DNA of 25,971 nucleotides, taken from a virus. The notes beneath the pieces are model-generated. The model was not told the origin of the DNA. It worked only from the letters and a program-made list of their open reading frames with translations, and ran no database searches. Position numbers and translations under genes: made by a program. Of this stretch, positions 1 to 6,954 are shown in pieces (the stretch's first letter is position 1; each line of letters begins with the position of its first letter). The stretch is from the IMG/VR virus record IMGVR_UViG_3300030419_003069, positions 1 through 25,971 of that record. One strand, 5' to 3'.

Positions 1-1225
1 AAGAAGTATTATTAGTTCCTGAAGTAGAGGTATTTGTACTTTTACTTGTAGTTCTATCAATCGTTCCTAGTTCAATATCGAAACTTAAAGCAGTTTCGTA
101 AGAAGTTGTAGTATTAGTATTCCAAGAGGTATTTGTACTTCTACTTGTGTTCCAAGAAGTGTTTGTACTTCTGCTCGTATTATATGATGTACTTCTACTT
201 GTATTCCAAGAAGTGTTTGTACTTCTTGAAGTATTATAGCCTGTGTTTCTACTTGTGTTCCAAGAGGTATTTGTACTTCTACTTGTATTCCAAGAAGTAT
301 TAGTGTTCCTACTTGTATTAGTATTTCTTGTGGTTGAAGTATTATAACTTGTAGAATTAGTAAATCCTGTACTATCTACATAAGCTGTTGTTGTGTTACT
401 ATTATACTCTGTAGAGTTAGTAAATCCTGTACTTCTTGATGTATTTGTTCCTCTAGCTGTATTGGTATTTCTTGTGGTACTAAAACTTGTATTATCTGTG
501 TATGCAGTTGTTGTATCAAAAGTTGTAGTAGTTTCAAAAGTTGTAGTTGTATCAAAGGCTGTAGTCCTTGTAGTATTATAACTTGTATTATCTGTATATG
601 CAGTTGTTGTTTCGAAAGTTGTATTTGTTTCAAAAGTTGTACTTGTATCATAAGTTGTAGTTCTTGTAGTACTAAAACTTGTATTATCTGCATAAGCTGT
701 TGTGGTTTCGAAAGTAGTAGTATCTTCATATGCAGTTGTAGTTGCAAATGAAGTATTCCTTGTAGTACTTATAGTTGTATCGTAAGTTGTTGTGTATGCA
801 GTTGTTGTATTCCAAGAAGTTGTTGTAGACTGCGTTGTATTGAATGTTGTAGTTGTTGTATATGCAGTCGTTGTACCTTGTGTTGTTGTAAAGGTAGTTG
901 TTGTTGTAAAAGTAGTTGTTCTTGAAGTAGAAGTAGCTTTTGATGTTTCATATGTTGTCGAATGACTTGTATCAAAAGTTGTTGTTGTGTTCTTATCAGT
1001 TTCGTAAGTAGTTGTTGTATTAAAGGTAGTTGTATGAACACCTGAAATAGTAGATGTTGATGTAGCAGTGTTTCTAGAAGTTGTATGCGTAATGGTGAAA
1101 GGCCCTGCTATAGAGCCTCCATCATTTACATAGACTTCGTTAACTCGTCTGAGTGTCCCTGAGTCATTGACTGCAAGGTAACTAAGTTGACGAAGTGTTC
1201 CACTATCATTAACATATATTGCCAT
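1..1225 (-). CDS. Thr/Ser/Asn-rich repeat tail protein (3' end outside window)
   Basis: The frame is open from the ATG at 1225 to the left edge, 408 codons with no stop. It begins 'MAIYVNDSGTLRQLSYLAVN' and has three copies of the pattern VND-[SG]-G-[TS] (residues 5, 19 and 33), a small repeat common in phage tail proteins. After residue 45 it is almost entirely Thr, Ser and Asn with regularly spaced aromatic, acidic and Arg residues, for example 'TTTFNTTQSTTTSWNT' and 'NTSRSTNTSW'. The T/S at every second position suggests long beta strands, as in a beta-helix or fibrous shaft. The ATG follows the previous gene at TAATAAATG. Low-complexity sequence gives misleading short frames here, but this frame continues the operon and carries a recognisable N-terminus. 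Function is probably a tail fibre or tip shaft, inferred. Confidence 0.85.
   Translation of the reverse strand, partial: MAIYVNDSGTLRQLSYLAVNDSGTLRRVNEVYVNDGGSIAGPFTITHTTSRNTATSTSTISGVHTTTFNTTTTYETDKNTTTTFDTSHSTTYETSKATSTSRTTTFTTTTTFTTTQGTTTAYTTTTTFNTTQSTTTSWNTTTAYTTTYDTTISTTRNTSFATTTAYEDTTTFETTTAYADNTSFSTTRTTTYDTSTTFETNTTFETTTAYTDNTSYNTTRTTAFDTTTTFETTTTFDTTTAYTDNTSFSTTRNTNTARGTNTSRSTGFTNSTEYNSNTTTAYVDSTGFTNSTSYNTSTTRNTNTSRNTNTSWNTSRSTNTSWNTSRNTGYNTSRSTNTSWNTSRSTSYNTSRSTNTSWNTSRSTNTSWNTNTTTSYETALSFDIELGTIDRTTSKSTNTSTSGTNNTS
120..371 (-). repeat. 30/24-bp repeats inside the Thr-rich gene
   Basis: Plus-strand units beginning ttccaaga or ttata start at 120, 150, 180, 204, 234, 258, 288, 318 and 342, so lengths are 30, 30, 24, 30, 24, 30, 30, 24 and 30 bases. 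Translated, they are 'NTSRSTNTSW' or eight-residue variants. All keep frame; the short units lack two residues. Confidence 0.85.
474..770 (-). repeat. 96-bp tandem repeat inside the Thr-rich gene
   Basis: The start of the unit (plus-strand gtagta or gtggta followed by ctaaaac or ttataac) recurs at 474, 570, 666 and 762, exactly 96 bases apart. Each unit codes for 32 residues, with 'TTTAYTDNTSFSTTR' as its best-kept part. Copies 1-3 are clear and the fourth is degenerate. Confidence 0.85.
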
Positions 1226-1228
1226 TTA

Positions 1229-1450
1229 TTAACTCGAATATACAAACCATATATGTCCACTGGAAGTTGAACCAACCCCAGTCGGTGCGGTTGTAGTAAT
1301 AGTCCACGGTAATCTAGCTGATGCCATAGTACCACTAGTAACCTTATCTGTTGCTACCGCCCCCTCAAAGTTTCTGCTAGAGTCAATAGTGTCAGTTCCG
1401 TCAATCTTTAATCCTGCGTCTTCAATATTAAAATCTAATTTAGTTCCCAT
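1229..1450 (-). CDS. Small fibre-associated protein
   Basis: A 73-residue product: 'MGTKLDFNIEDAGLKIDGTD' then 'SSRNFEGAVATDKVTSGTM', 'ASARLPWTITTTAPTGVGST' and 'GHIWFVYSS'. The 'GTM-xx-ARLP' piece matches the GTL-xxx-RLP motif often found in phage fibres, just before a head domain. The frame is intact, with the ATG two bases after the fibre stop. It could be a small fibre tip or cap. I do not know a named family. Confidence 0.6.
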   Translation of the reverse strand: MGTKLDFNIEDAGLKIDGTDTIDSSRNFEGAVATDKVTSGTMASARLPWTITTTAPTGVGSTSSGHIWFVYSS

Positions 1451-1452
1451 TT

Positions 1453-3825
1453 TTAAACCTCTATCGTTGTTCTTATATATTTATAAGCCATTGTATCACC
1501 ACTTGCTGGTGTACATAGTAATCTTACATTACCACTATTTATGTCGGCATCAAAAGTTGCCTGTGCTCCATTATCAAATATTGAAGCATATTGTGTTAAA
1601 TAAACTGTTGAGCCATCATGGAACAAGAATATTTCAATTGCTTGATAATCACTATCTGTTGAATTAACAATTTGTACTATATATTTAGCTGTTCTAAAAG
1701 CACTTGCACTAAATGAATCAAGAGCAAATTGAGTAGTTGCACTAGAACTTCCTGTTCCTACATCCATACCTGCTACTTCATCAATATGAAGTTTTTGTGG
1801 AGGATTAGTGTCTTGTATACCTAATGAACCAGCTGCCACTAATTTATCAGCAGTTGAATCCCCTGCAGTAAATGTTCCTTCAACAGTTACATTACCACTA
1901 AAAGATTGTCCTGATAAAGCATCTGATTTAAGTTCACTTGCACTTACCGCATTAGCTGCTATAGTTTCTGCAATAACAGCATTAGAAGCTATTTTAGCAT
2001 TAGTAACTTGGTTTGCTCCAATATGGATAGTATCAATACTACCTGTCACTAATTCTGCGCTATCTATTGAGTTTGCAGCTATTTCAGATGAACCTACTGA
2101 GTTAGCAGCTATTTCTGCTGAACCAATGGCATTTGCTCCCATTTTCGCATTAGTTACTGCGTCATCATTAATTTTATCTGTTTCTACTGCTGAATCAGCT
2201 AAGTGTACTACTGTAATAACATTTTGTGCTATTTCAGAAGCTCCTACTGAGTTTGCTGCTAGTAAGTCTGCTGTAATTAGACCACTTGTTATAAATGCTA
2301 CACTATTAATTGCGTTATCTGCTATTTGAGCACTTGTAACAGAGTCATCAGCCAGTTGGTCTGATGTAACTTGGTCATCATCAATATGTCTTGTTAAAAT
2401 ACTATTCTGTGCAATTTTAGTAGCATCTATTGCGTTGTCTGCAATATTTCCTGTAGCAATTGTATTCGCTGCTATTTCAGCAGTTGTAATACTTGCTGCT
2501 ACAATTTTACTTGCGTTTACAGTATTATTTGCTATTGCACTTGCTGTTCCTGTAAGGTCACCAGTAACATCTCCTTCGATATTTGCCACTAGTGTTCCTG
2601 TTGTAATTGTTAAGTCGCCTGTCGATGCTCCTGTGAAACTTCCTGTACCTACTATAAATTTGTCTGCACTTTCGTCCCAACCCATAAAGGCGTTATCAGA
2701 ACTTCCTCTCTCCATAACAATACCTGTATCATTAGAAGGAGACCCTGAAGTTCCTGTTGCTAACTCTATAAGAGGGTCAGCAATTGTTGTAGTTGTTGAA
2801 CTAACAGTTGTGGTTGTACCGTTTACTGTTAAGTTTCCAGATAATGTTACATTACCTGTGAATGTTTGTCCACCCAATGCGTCTGATTTAAGTTCAGAGG
2901 CAGATACGGCATTAGCTGCTATTTGTGTAGCTGTTACTGCGTTACCTGCTATCTCACTTGAATTAACAGCGTTTTCTTGTATTTTTGCTGCCGTAATTGA
3001 GTTACCTGCTAATTGAGCAGTATTAACTTGGGCGTCATCAATATGTTTTGTTAAAATGCTGTTTTGAGCAATTTTTGTTCCGTCTACTGCGTTATCCGCA
3101 ATATTCCCTGTTGCGATGGTATTATTTGCTATCTGTGTAGTAGTAATTAAACCATCTGGTATTTTTGCAACTGATAATGCGTTATCCGCTATCTTTGCGG
3201 TTGTTACTGCGTCACTTGCTAATTGGTCTGCGGTAACTTGCGAATCATCTATATGTCTAGTTAAAATACTGTTCTGGGCTATTTTTGTTCCATCAACAGC
3301 ATTATCTGCTATATTTCCTGTTGCTATTGTGTTTGCGGCTATTTGTGTTGTTGTTATTAAGCCGTCTGCTATGTGCGCTACCCCTATTACATTCTGTGCT
3401 ATTTCTGAAGCTGTAATAGAGTTTTCTGCGATTTCTGAACTACCAACTGCGTTGGCAGCTATCTCTGCTGATGCTACTGAATTAGCAGCTAGTTCTGTGG
3501 AAGTAACTGCATTTGCAGCTATTTTTGCACTTGTAACTGCTCCAGTTGATAAATGTATAGTATCGATGGAGCCTGTAACAAGTTCACTTGAATCTACTGA
3601 ATTTTCAGCTATCTTTGCTGCTGTAATAGCGTTATCTGCTACTGATGTTACTGCAGAAGCTTGTAGTTCTGCAGCTCCAACGGCATTAGTAGCTATTTCG
3701 GCAGCAGTAACTGCATTTGCAGCTATCTCTGACGATGCTACTCCATTTGCAACTATTTTAGCAGCTGAAACTGAGTTAGCAGCGAGAGCTTGTTGTTCAA
3801 TTAAAACCTTACCTATTAATGGCAT
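1453..3825 (-). CDS. Repeat-rich tail fibre protein
   Basis: The product is 790 residues. After 13 residues it consists of ten-residue repeats (IAANAVxxxx) at 14-311. A linker follows with 'FTGNVTLSGNLTVNGTTT' and 'AFMGWDESADKFIVGTGSF', the fibre motif in which a WDES-aD pair is typical. A second run of repeats lies at 431-631. A C-terminal part (632-790) with 'FSGNVTVEG', 'PPQKLHID' and a beta domain with 'FRTAKYIVQIVNS', 'IEIFLFHDGSTVYLTQY' and 'GNVRLLCTPA' closes it. The last domain is of a kind I know from structural proteins of cyanophages and may be the receptor-binding head. The repeats resemble those of the J-like protein. The gene lies in the same transcript as the MTD-like fibre. 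Confidence 0.82.
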   Translation of the reverse strand: MPLIGKVLIEQQALAANSVSAAKIVANGVASSEIAANAVTAAEIATNAVGAAELQASAVTSVADNAITAAKIAENSVDSSELVTGSIDTIHLSTGAVTSAKIAANAVTSTELAANSVASAEIAANAVGSSEIAENSITASEIAQNVIGVAHIADGLITTTQIAANTIATGNIADNAVDGTKIAQNSILTRHIDDSQVTADQLASDAVTTAKIADNALSVAKIPDGLITTTQIANNTIATGNIADNAVDGTKIAQNSILTKHIDDAQVNTAQLAGNSITAAKIQENAVNSSEIAGNAVTATQIAANAVSASELKSDALGGQTFTGNVTLSGNLTVNGTTTTVSSTTTTIADPLIELATGTSGSPSNDTGIVMERGSSDNAFMGWDESADKFIVGTGSFTGASTGDLTITTGTLVANIEGDVTGDLTGTASAIANNTVNASKIVAASITTAEIAANTIATGNIADNAIDATKIAQNSILTRHIDDDQVTSDQLADDSVTSAQIADNAINSVAFITSGLITADLLAANSVGASEIAQNVITVVHLADSAVETDKINDDAVTNAKMGANAIGSAEIAANSVGSSEIAANSIDSAELVTGSIDTIHIGANQVTNAKIASNAVIAETIAANAVSASELKSDALSGQSFSGNVTVEGTFTAGDSTADKLVAAGSLGIQDTNPPQKLHIDEVAGMDVGTGSSSATTQFALDSFSASAFRTAKYIVQIVNSTDSDYQAIEIFLFHDGSTVYLTQYASIFDNGAQATFDADINSGNVRLLCTPASGDTMAYKYIRTTIEV
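1933..2535 (-). repeat. Decapeptide repeat block B of the fibre gene
   Basis: Twenty units cover residues 431-631, one of which is eleven residues long. It carries a third copy of the block 'ANTIATGNIADNAIDATK' that occurs twice in block A, followed by 'IAQNSILTRHIDD'. Confidence 0.87.
2893..3786 (-). repeat. Decapeptide repeat block A of the fibre gene
   Basis: Thirty units with consensus [IL]-A-x-N-x-[IV]-x-x-x-x cover residues 14-311; one unit near residue 64 has only eight residues (DNAITAAK). Within it a five-unit block (residues 152-201) recurs at 222-271, exactly 210 bases later. Confidence 0.88.
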
Positions 3826-3826
3826 T

Positions 3827-4159
3827 TTATGTCTGCTCCAAATACGATAGAACTACATCTATCGAGCTTGCTACATTGCTCTGTACCTTTATTATATCAC
3901 CAGCTTCTAACACTACCTTTGCATCGCCACCTATTGGGGCTAGTGTAGAAGCGTCTGGTATTTCGGTCGCTGCTAATAAATTTATATCTGCAGTTGCACT
4001 CGCATCATAAAAGAACACATTTGCTTCTATATCTCCACCTGATTGGTTACAAAGGTATAATCCAATTATCGTGGAAGTCGTACTAGAAGGGCAAGTATAA
4101 ACAGCCGTAGTTGATGTTCCTACACTTGCGCTAGTTACTGTTTTAAATGCTGATGCCAT
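3827..4159 (-). CDS. Small beta-rich virion protein
   Basis: Of 110 residues: 'MASAFKTVTSASVGTSTTAV' then 'YTCPSSTTSTIIGLYLCNQS', 'ANVFFYDASATADINLLA', and a closing 'DIIKVQSNVASSIDVVLSYL'. I recognise this type as small hypothetical structural proteins in marine phage fibre clusters ('TIIGLxxxN' motif), probably a jelly-roll or Ig-like subunit. Two cysteines (near 23 and 37) are present. It lies between the short MTD-like gene and the repeat fibre with gaps of four bases and one base. Function not known; a fibre tip or capsid/tail decoration are options. Confidence 0.6.
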   Translation of the reverse strand: MASAFKTVTSASVGTSTTAVYTCPSSTTSTIIGLYLCNQSGGDIEANVFFYDASATADINLLAATEIPDASTLAPIGGDAKVVLEAGDIIKVQSNVASSIDVVLSYLEQT

Positions 4160-4163
4160 AATC

Positions 4164-4367
4164 TTATCCTAATGCTATTGCAAAGGCTAGTGCGTCACCC
4201 TCAGATACTCCACCTTTTTGGGCAACTGTCACTATTGAGCCATTTGCGGCTTTTGTAAATATTTTTCCGTCTGCGACATTCATCGCAATTTCGTGTGTTT
4301 CTAAGTCAGAAGTGCTCGGTTCTGAACTGGCAGTTTCTGACCTTTTTGGTTTAATCACATGTGCCAT
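4164..4367 (-). CDS. Short MTD-N-like protein
   Basis: I chose the ATG at 4367 (67 residues), which follows the previous stop by one base and has GGAGGAA at good distance; an ATG at 4385 would overlap the fibre gene and lies in that ribosome site. The protein opens 'MAHVIKPKRSETASSEPST', followed by 'LETHEIAMNVADGKIFTKAA'. It lines up with the first 40 residues of the preceding fibre (KIKRS, GELAY, KKLFVG), so it is a short paralogue of that module without the fibre shaft. It could be a remnant or a stand-alone cap; intact reading frame and ribosome site favour expression. Confidence 0.65.
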   Translation of the reverse strand: MAHVIKPKRSETASSEPSTSDLETHEIAMNVADGKIFTKAANGSIVTVAQKGGVSEGDALAFAIALG

Positions 4368-4368
4368 C

Positions 4369-5943
4369 TTAGAAAGTTCCTCCATCTAATGTGTTAGTCC
4401 ATGTTATTGTTCCGTTGTTTCCAACTTGAAGCACTTGTCCTACTGAATTAGTAGAGTCATATGAGCCTATTGAAAGTGAGGCAAAAGAACCTCCACCATT
4501 CGCTCCATATAATACTACACCTTCAGGTACTGAAGTTACTCCTTTTAATCTTAGTGTATCAGAGTTAATTTCGATACTTGCATCGTCTACATTTACAGAA
4601 AGTGTATTTCCTGACTTAGCAAGACCGTTACCTGCTGTAACCTGACCAGCTCCTGAGAACTGTGTGAAAGTTAAGGCTGTTGTACCTATTGTAGCTGAAC
4701 CAGTTACATTAGTTAATACATAAGCATTGTCTGCATTTGTACTACCTTCTTCCACAAAACAGAACATACCACCTGTAACTTCGGTAGCTTGGTCTGCGTC
4801 TACTGACCTAGTAAGGACAGCTGCGGTACTGCCGTCACCAACAGTACTTACATAATAAATACCATTTTGTGCTCCAGTACTTTGGTTTTTAACAAGAACT
4901 CTGTCATCTGCAACTAGAGTTACTCCATCTATAGAGATGGCTCCGTTTGCATCATATGTTAGTGTTGCTCCAACACCACTTGAACCATTATTATAAGAGC
5001 CTGAAATAGCAGCTGCTGTAGCTACTCTTACTGAATCTTTAATATCAAGGGCTTGTTTAACGCTATCTACATATGCTTTAGTTGTTGCGTCTGTTGTTTG
5101 GGTAGGAGTTCCAATATTGGTAACTCTGTTTCCACCCATATTAACTGTTTGTGAGCCTGCAACTGTTAATCCGCCATCAAAGTCTGCTGACTGTGCGAAT
5201 GTTGCTGTACCTGTTACTGTAATAGCATCTCCTGATGCATTACCAAGTGTTACTGCTCCATCAGCTTGTAAAGCTCCATCAATTTCTACACCAGATGAGA
5301 AAGTTGCGGCATTTGTTACATCTAAAGTACCAGCGATTGCTGTATTACCTTCTCCACTTGTAACTGTAAACTTATTAGTGTTTATAGTTAAGTTTCCTGT
5401 AACTGCTGCTGAGCCAAGTGTTGCGGCTCCTGATACATCTATTGCTGCATTGATGTCTAAATCTTTGCTGATTTCAATTTCTTCACTACTATTGGTAGTG
5501 ATAAATTTCATGTATGAAGTAGTACCTTCTTTAATATCTAAAGCGGCTGCTTCGTTATCTTTAATTGCCAGTATGTTTGCTTGTGCATCAATATCAATTG
5601 TACCACCATGTGTAATTATTAAATTACCTGAAGGGGCTATTGTTAATGCGCCACTACCAGTAGATATTGTGTCTGAAGAACCAGTAACTACAATGTTACC
5701 AGACTTCAAGTAGTCAATCTTGCTGTTAGCGTCAACTACAATGGCTGAACTCGCTGTAAGAGTACCCGCTGTATGGTCGAGCATTTCAACATACAAATCA
5801 CCGCCGATTGTTGTTACTGCTGCTGAACTAGGGTGTCCTACAAAGAGCTTCTTAGAACTAGATGAATAAGCTAATTCACCAGCACTTAACGAAGTTGGTG
5901 CGGCGGTACTGCTACTTCTTTTAATTTTAATGGTTTGTGCCAT
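4369..5943 (-). CDS. Tail fibre protein with MTD-N-like start
   Basis: The product is 524 residues. The opening 'MAQTIKIKRSSSTAAPTSLS' followed by 'AGELAYSSSSKKLFVG' and 'IGGDLY' is the N-terminal module found in the major tropism determinant type of fibres. Residues 75-260 are repetitive beta strands ('GNLTINTNKFTVTSG', 'GTLDVTNAATFSSGVEID'). Near 275-300 is 'GGNRVTNIGTPTQTTDATTK', followed by 'AYVDSV', a widespread fibre element. Then comes a domain with 'DRVLVKNQSTGAQNGIYYV', also widespread. It ends 'WTNTLDGGTF'. No reverse transcriptase or variable repeat is seen, so there is no sign of diversity generation. An AGGAAA ribosome site precedes the ATG. It probably makes a trimeric fibre that binds the host surface. 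Confidence 0.8.
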   Translation of the reverse strand: MAQTIKIKRSSSTAAPTSLSAGELAYSSSSKKLFVGHPSSAAVTTIGGDLYVEMLDHTAGTLTASSAIVVDANSKIDYLKSGNIVVTGSSDTISTGSGALTIAPSGNLIITHGGTIDIDAQANILAIKDNEAAALDIKEGTTSYMKFITTNSSEEIEISKDLDINAAIDVSGAATLGSAAVTGNLTINTNKFTVTSGEGNTAIAGTLDVTNAATFSSGVEIDGALQADGAVTLGNASGDAITVTGTATFAQSADFDGGLTVAGSQTVNMGGNRVTNIGTPTQTTDATTKAYVDSVKQALDIKDSVRVATAAAISGSYNNGSSGVGATLTYDANGAISIDGVTLVADDRVLVKNQSTGAQNGIYYVSTVGDGSTAAVLTRSVDADQATEVTGGMFCFVEEGSTNADNAYVLTNVTGSATIGTTALTFTQFSGAGQVTAGNGLAKSGNTLSVNVDDASIEINSDTLRLKGVTSVPEGVVLYGANGGGSFASLSIGSYDSTNSVGQVLQVGNNGTITWTNTLDGGTF

Positions 5944-5961
5944 GATTGTTTCCTATACGAG

Positions 5962-6342
5962 CTAAAAGCTCCCTGCGTCTACCGTGTCCGAGTCCGCTGA
6001 ATCGTTACCTATCATTATAGGGACAAATTCAAATGTTCCCGATGATGTTTCACGGTAAATCTTTAACTGATTGTCATCAGTATCGTAAAATAAATCGCCT
6101 TCTGAAAGTCCAGTTGTACTTGAAGTTGGCGCTGATGTTTGCACGAAGAATTGATTGGCAAGGAAGTTTAATGCTCCCTCCACATGAGTTTGACCTGATA
6201 GAGTTCCTACAGGATTGTTAAAGGTTATACCCTGAGCATCAGTTGCGGAACCAGCGACTGCTGATGATATTGTAAGAGTAGTTGAATTACTCGTCGCATT
6301 GATAGCTGTTGTATTAGGAGTAAGTGTTAGGGTAAGTGCCAT
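5962..6342 (-). CDS. Small structural protein ending in DAGSF
   Basis: Of 126 residues. The first 40 are Thr/Ser/Ala/Asn-rich strands ('LTLTPNTTAINATSNSTTLT'). The centre has 'VEGALNFLANQFFVQTSAPT' and then 'GLSEGDLFYDTDDNQLKIYR', a motif common in fibre-associated proteins of phages ('GDLWYDTDNNKLYVY' type). It ends 'SDTVDAGSF', much like the next fibre (which ends 'TLDGGTF'). Likely a fibre subunit or adaptor; I do not know a named family. A small perfect hairpin (GAGCT-TTT-AGCTC, 5971-5959) lies across its stop codon. Confidence 0.65.
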   Translation of the reverse strand: MALTLTLTPNTTAINATSNSTTLTISSAVAGSATDAQGITFNNPVGTLSGQTHVEGALNFLANQFFVQTSAPTSSTTGLSEGDLFYDTDDNQLKIYRETSSGTFEFVPIMIGNDSADSDTVDAGSF

Positions 6343-6680
6343 TATCTTGTAACCTCTGGTGTAACTCGTGCTATGCCTTCAATTAATCTAGTGGTTGTAT
6401 TCGCACTAGTGTTGTGCAATTCTAAATCATAATAATATTTACCTGCTGCTACATTCCTAGTTGTCCCGTAGCCTAAGTACATTTTTAGTACTCCGTTAGC
6501 TTGGTCAACTGTAGAACAAGTAAATGTTGCCGTAAGAGTATTTGATGTGGGAGAAGGGCGCAATTGTGCGGACGCAGTTTGATTTACGAGGTTTACATTA
6601 TCCCCGTCCTGCGCTATTTGTACTTGTAATGAGAAATCAGAACCCTGATCGATTACAATATCGTATTTCCCTGCTGCCAT
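6342..6680 (-). CDS. Small beta-rich structural protein
   Basis: This 112-residue protein is the first gene after the promoter, with AGGAG nine bases before its ATG. The opening 'GKYDIVIDQGSDFSLQVQI' followed by 'VNLVNQTASAQLRPS' is a pattern I know from small virion proteins of marine phages and resembles the start of baseplate or receptor-binding accessory proteins with an Ig-like fold. The end ('GKYYYDLELHN', then 'LIEGIARVTPEVTR') reads as alternating beta strands. No enzyme motif is present. It probably forms an adaptor between tail and fibre, inferred only from its place at the head of a fibre operon. Its stop overlaps the next ATG. Confidence 0.65.
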   Translation of the reverse strand: MAAGKYDIVIDQGSDFSLQVQIAQDGDNVNLVNQTASAQLRPSPTSNTLTATFTCSTVDQANGVLKMYLGYGTTRNVAAGKYYYDLELHNTSANTTTRLIEGIARVTPEVTR

Positions 6681-6703
6681 AATTTTATACTCCTATATGC
6701 TAA

Positions 6704-6732
6704 ATTATATCAAAATCTTAAGGTGATGTCAA
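6704..6732 (-). promoter_or_regulatory. Sigma70-type promoter of the accessory fibre module
   Basis: The -35 box TTGACA (6732-6727) and -10 box TATAAT (6709-6704) are both perfect consensus with a 17-base spacer, pointing leftward. Transcription would begin near 6697, leaving a leader of about 17 bases before the ATG at 6680, which contains the AGGAG ribosome site (6694-6690). It is the only multi-base gap of note inside the left half of the window. Confidence 0.88.
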
Positions 6733-6771
6733 GAACTATTTTTGACTTGTTTTATTTTGACCCTAAGATTT
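6713..6771 (-). repeat. Inverted repeat around the accessory-module promoter
   Basis: On the minus strand AAATCTTAGGG (6771-6761) can pair with CCTTAAGATTT (6723-6713), 11 bp with one G-U. The intervening 37 bases hold a smaller GTCAA/TTGAC hairpin. The 3' arm lies in the promoter spacer. It may be an operator, an RNA fold acting as a weak terminator of the upstream operon, or both. The T-tract after it is poor. Confidence 0.55.
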
Positions 6772-6954
6772 AGGATATTTATCCTTTACAGCCTTAAGCT
6801 GTGTGTAAAAGTCAGTGGATTTTGCGCTGTTTCCAAACACGCCATCATCGATTGCATGCCATAACATATCCATCTGATTCTTTATTTTAGGATATTCATT
6901 TTGTCTATCCTCTGTATATGTTTGTGTTTTTGTTAAGTTTACTGCTAATGCCAT
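6763..6954 (-). CDS. Small conserved virion-associated protein (YPxxxxQxDMLWHAIDDG type)
   Basis: A 63-residue protein with 'NEYPKIKNQMDMLWHAIDDG' in the centre and 'DFYTQLKAVKDKYPK' at the end. I recognise this pattern from small hypothetical proteins in fibre regions of marine phages, where no function has been set. It is charged, probably helical, and has no signal peptide. It is the last gene before the promoter-bearing gap, and its stop codon lies inside one arm of the inverted repeat at 6761-6771. Confidence 0.65.
   Translation of the reverse strand: MALAVNLTKTQTYTEDRQNEYPKIKNQMDMLWHAIDDGVFGNSAKSTDFYTQLKAVKDKYPKS

Noticed and set aside
120-371. Possible CRISPR-like array because of 30-base spacing
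   Set aside because: The units are contiguous, without unique spacers, and all code in one frame for a repeated peptide.
376-1041. Minus-strand frames (376-747 and 769-1041) coding for Gln/Leu-rich proteins
   Set aside because: They lie in another frame of the continuous 1-1225 gene and are low-complexity by-products of its Thr codons. They lack ribosome sites and recognisable N-termini.
1126-1335. Minus-strand frame of 69 codons bridging two genes
   Set aside because: It overlaps the ends of two better supported genes (1229-1450 and 1-1225) in a different frame and has no familiar sequence.
1808-3850. Several long plus-strand frames opposite the repeat fibre (for example 2435-3016 and 3116-3850)
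   Set aside because: They are mirror images of the 30-base repeats, which avoid stops on both strands. No plus-strand gene with a ribosome site was found anywhere in the window.
4164-5943. Diversity-generating retroelement suggested by the MTD-N-like module
   Set aside because: No reverse transcriptase gene, template repeat or variable repeat is visible. The N-terminal module alone occurs in many fibres.
5959-5971. Small perfect hairpin GAGCT-TTT-AGCTC at a gene end as a terminator
   Set aside because: The stem is only five base pairs with a three-base loop and has no T-tract. It may be chance.
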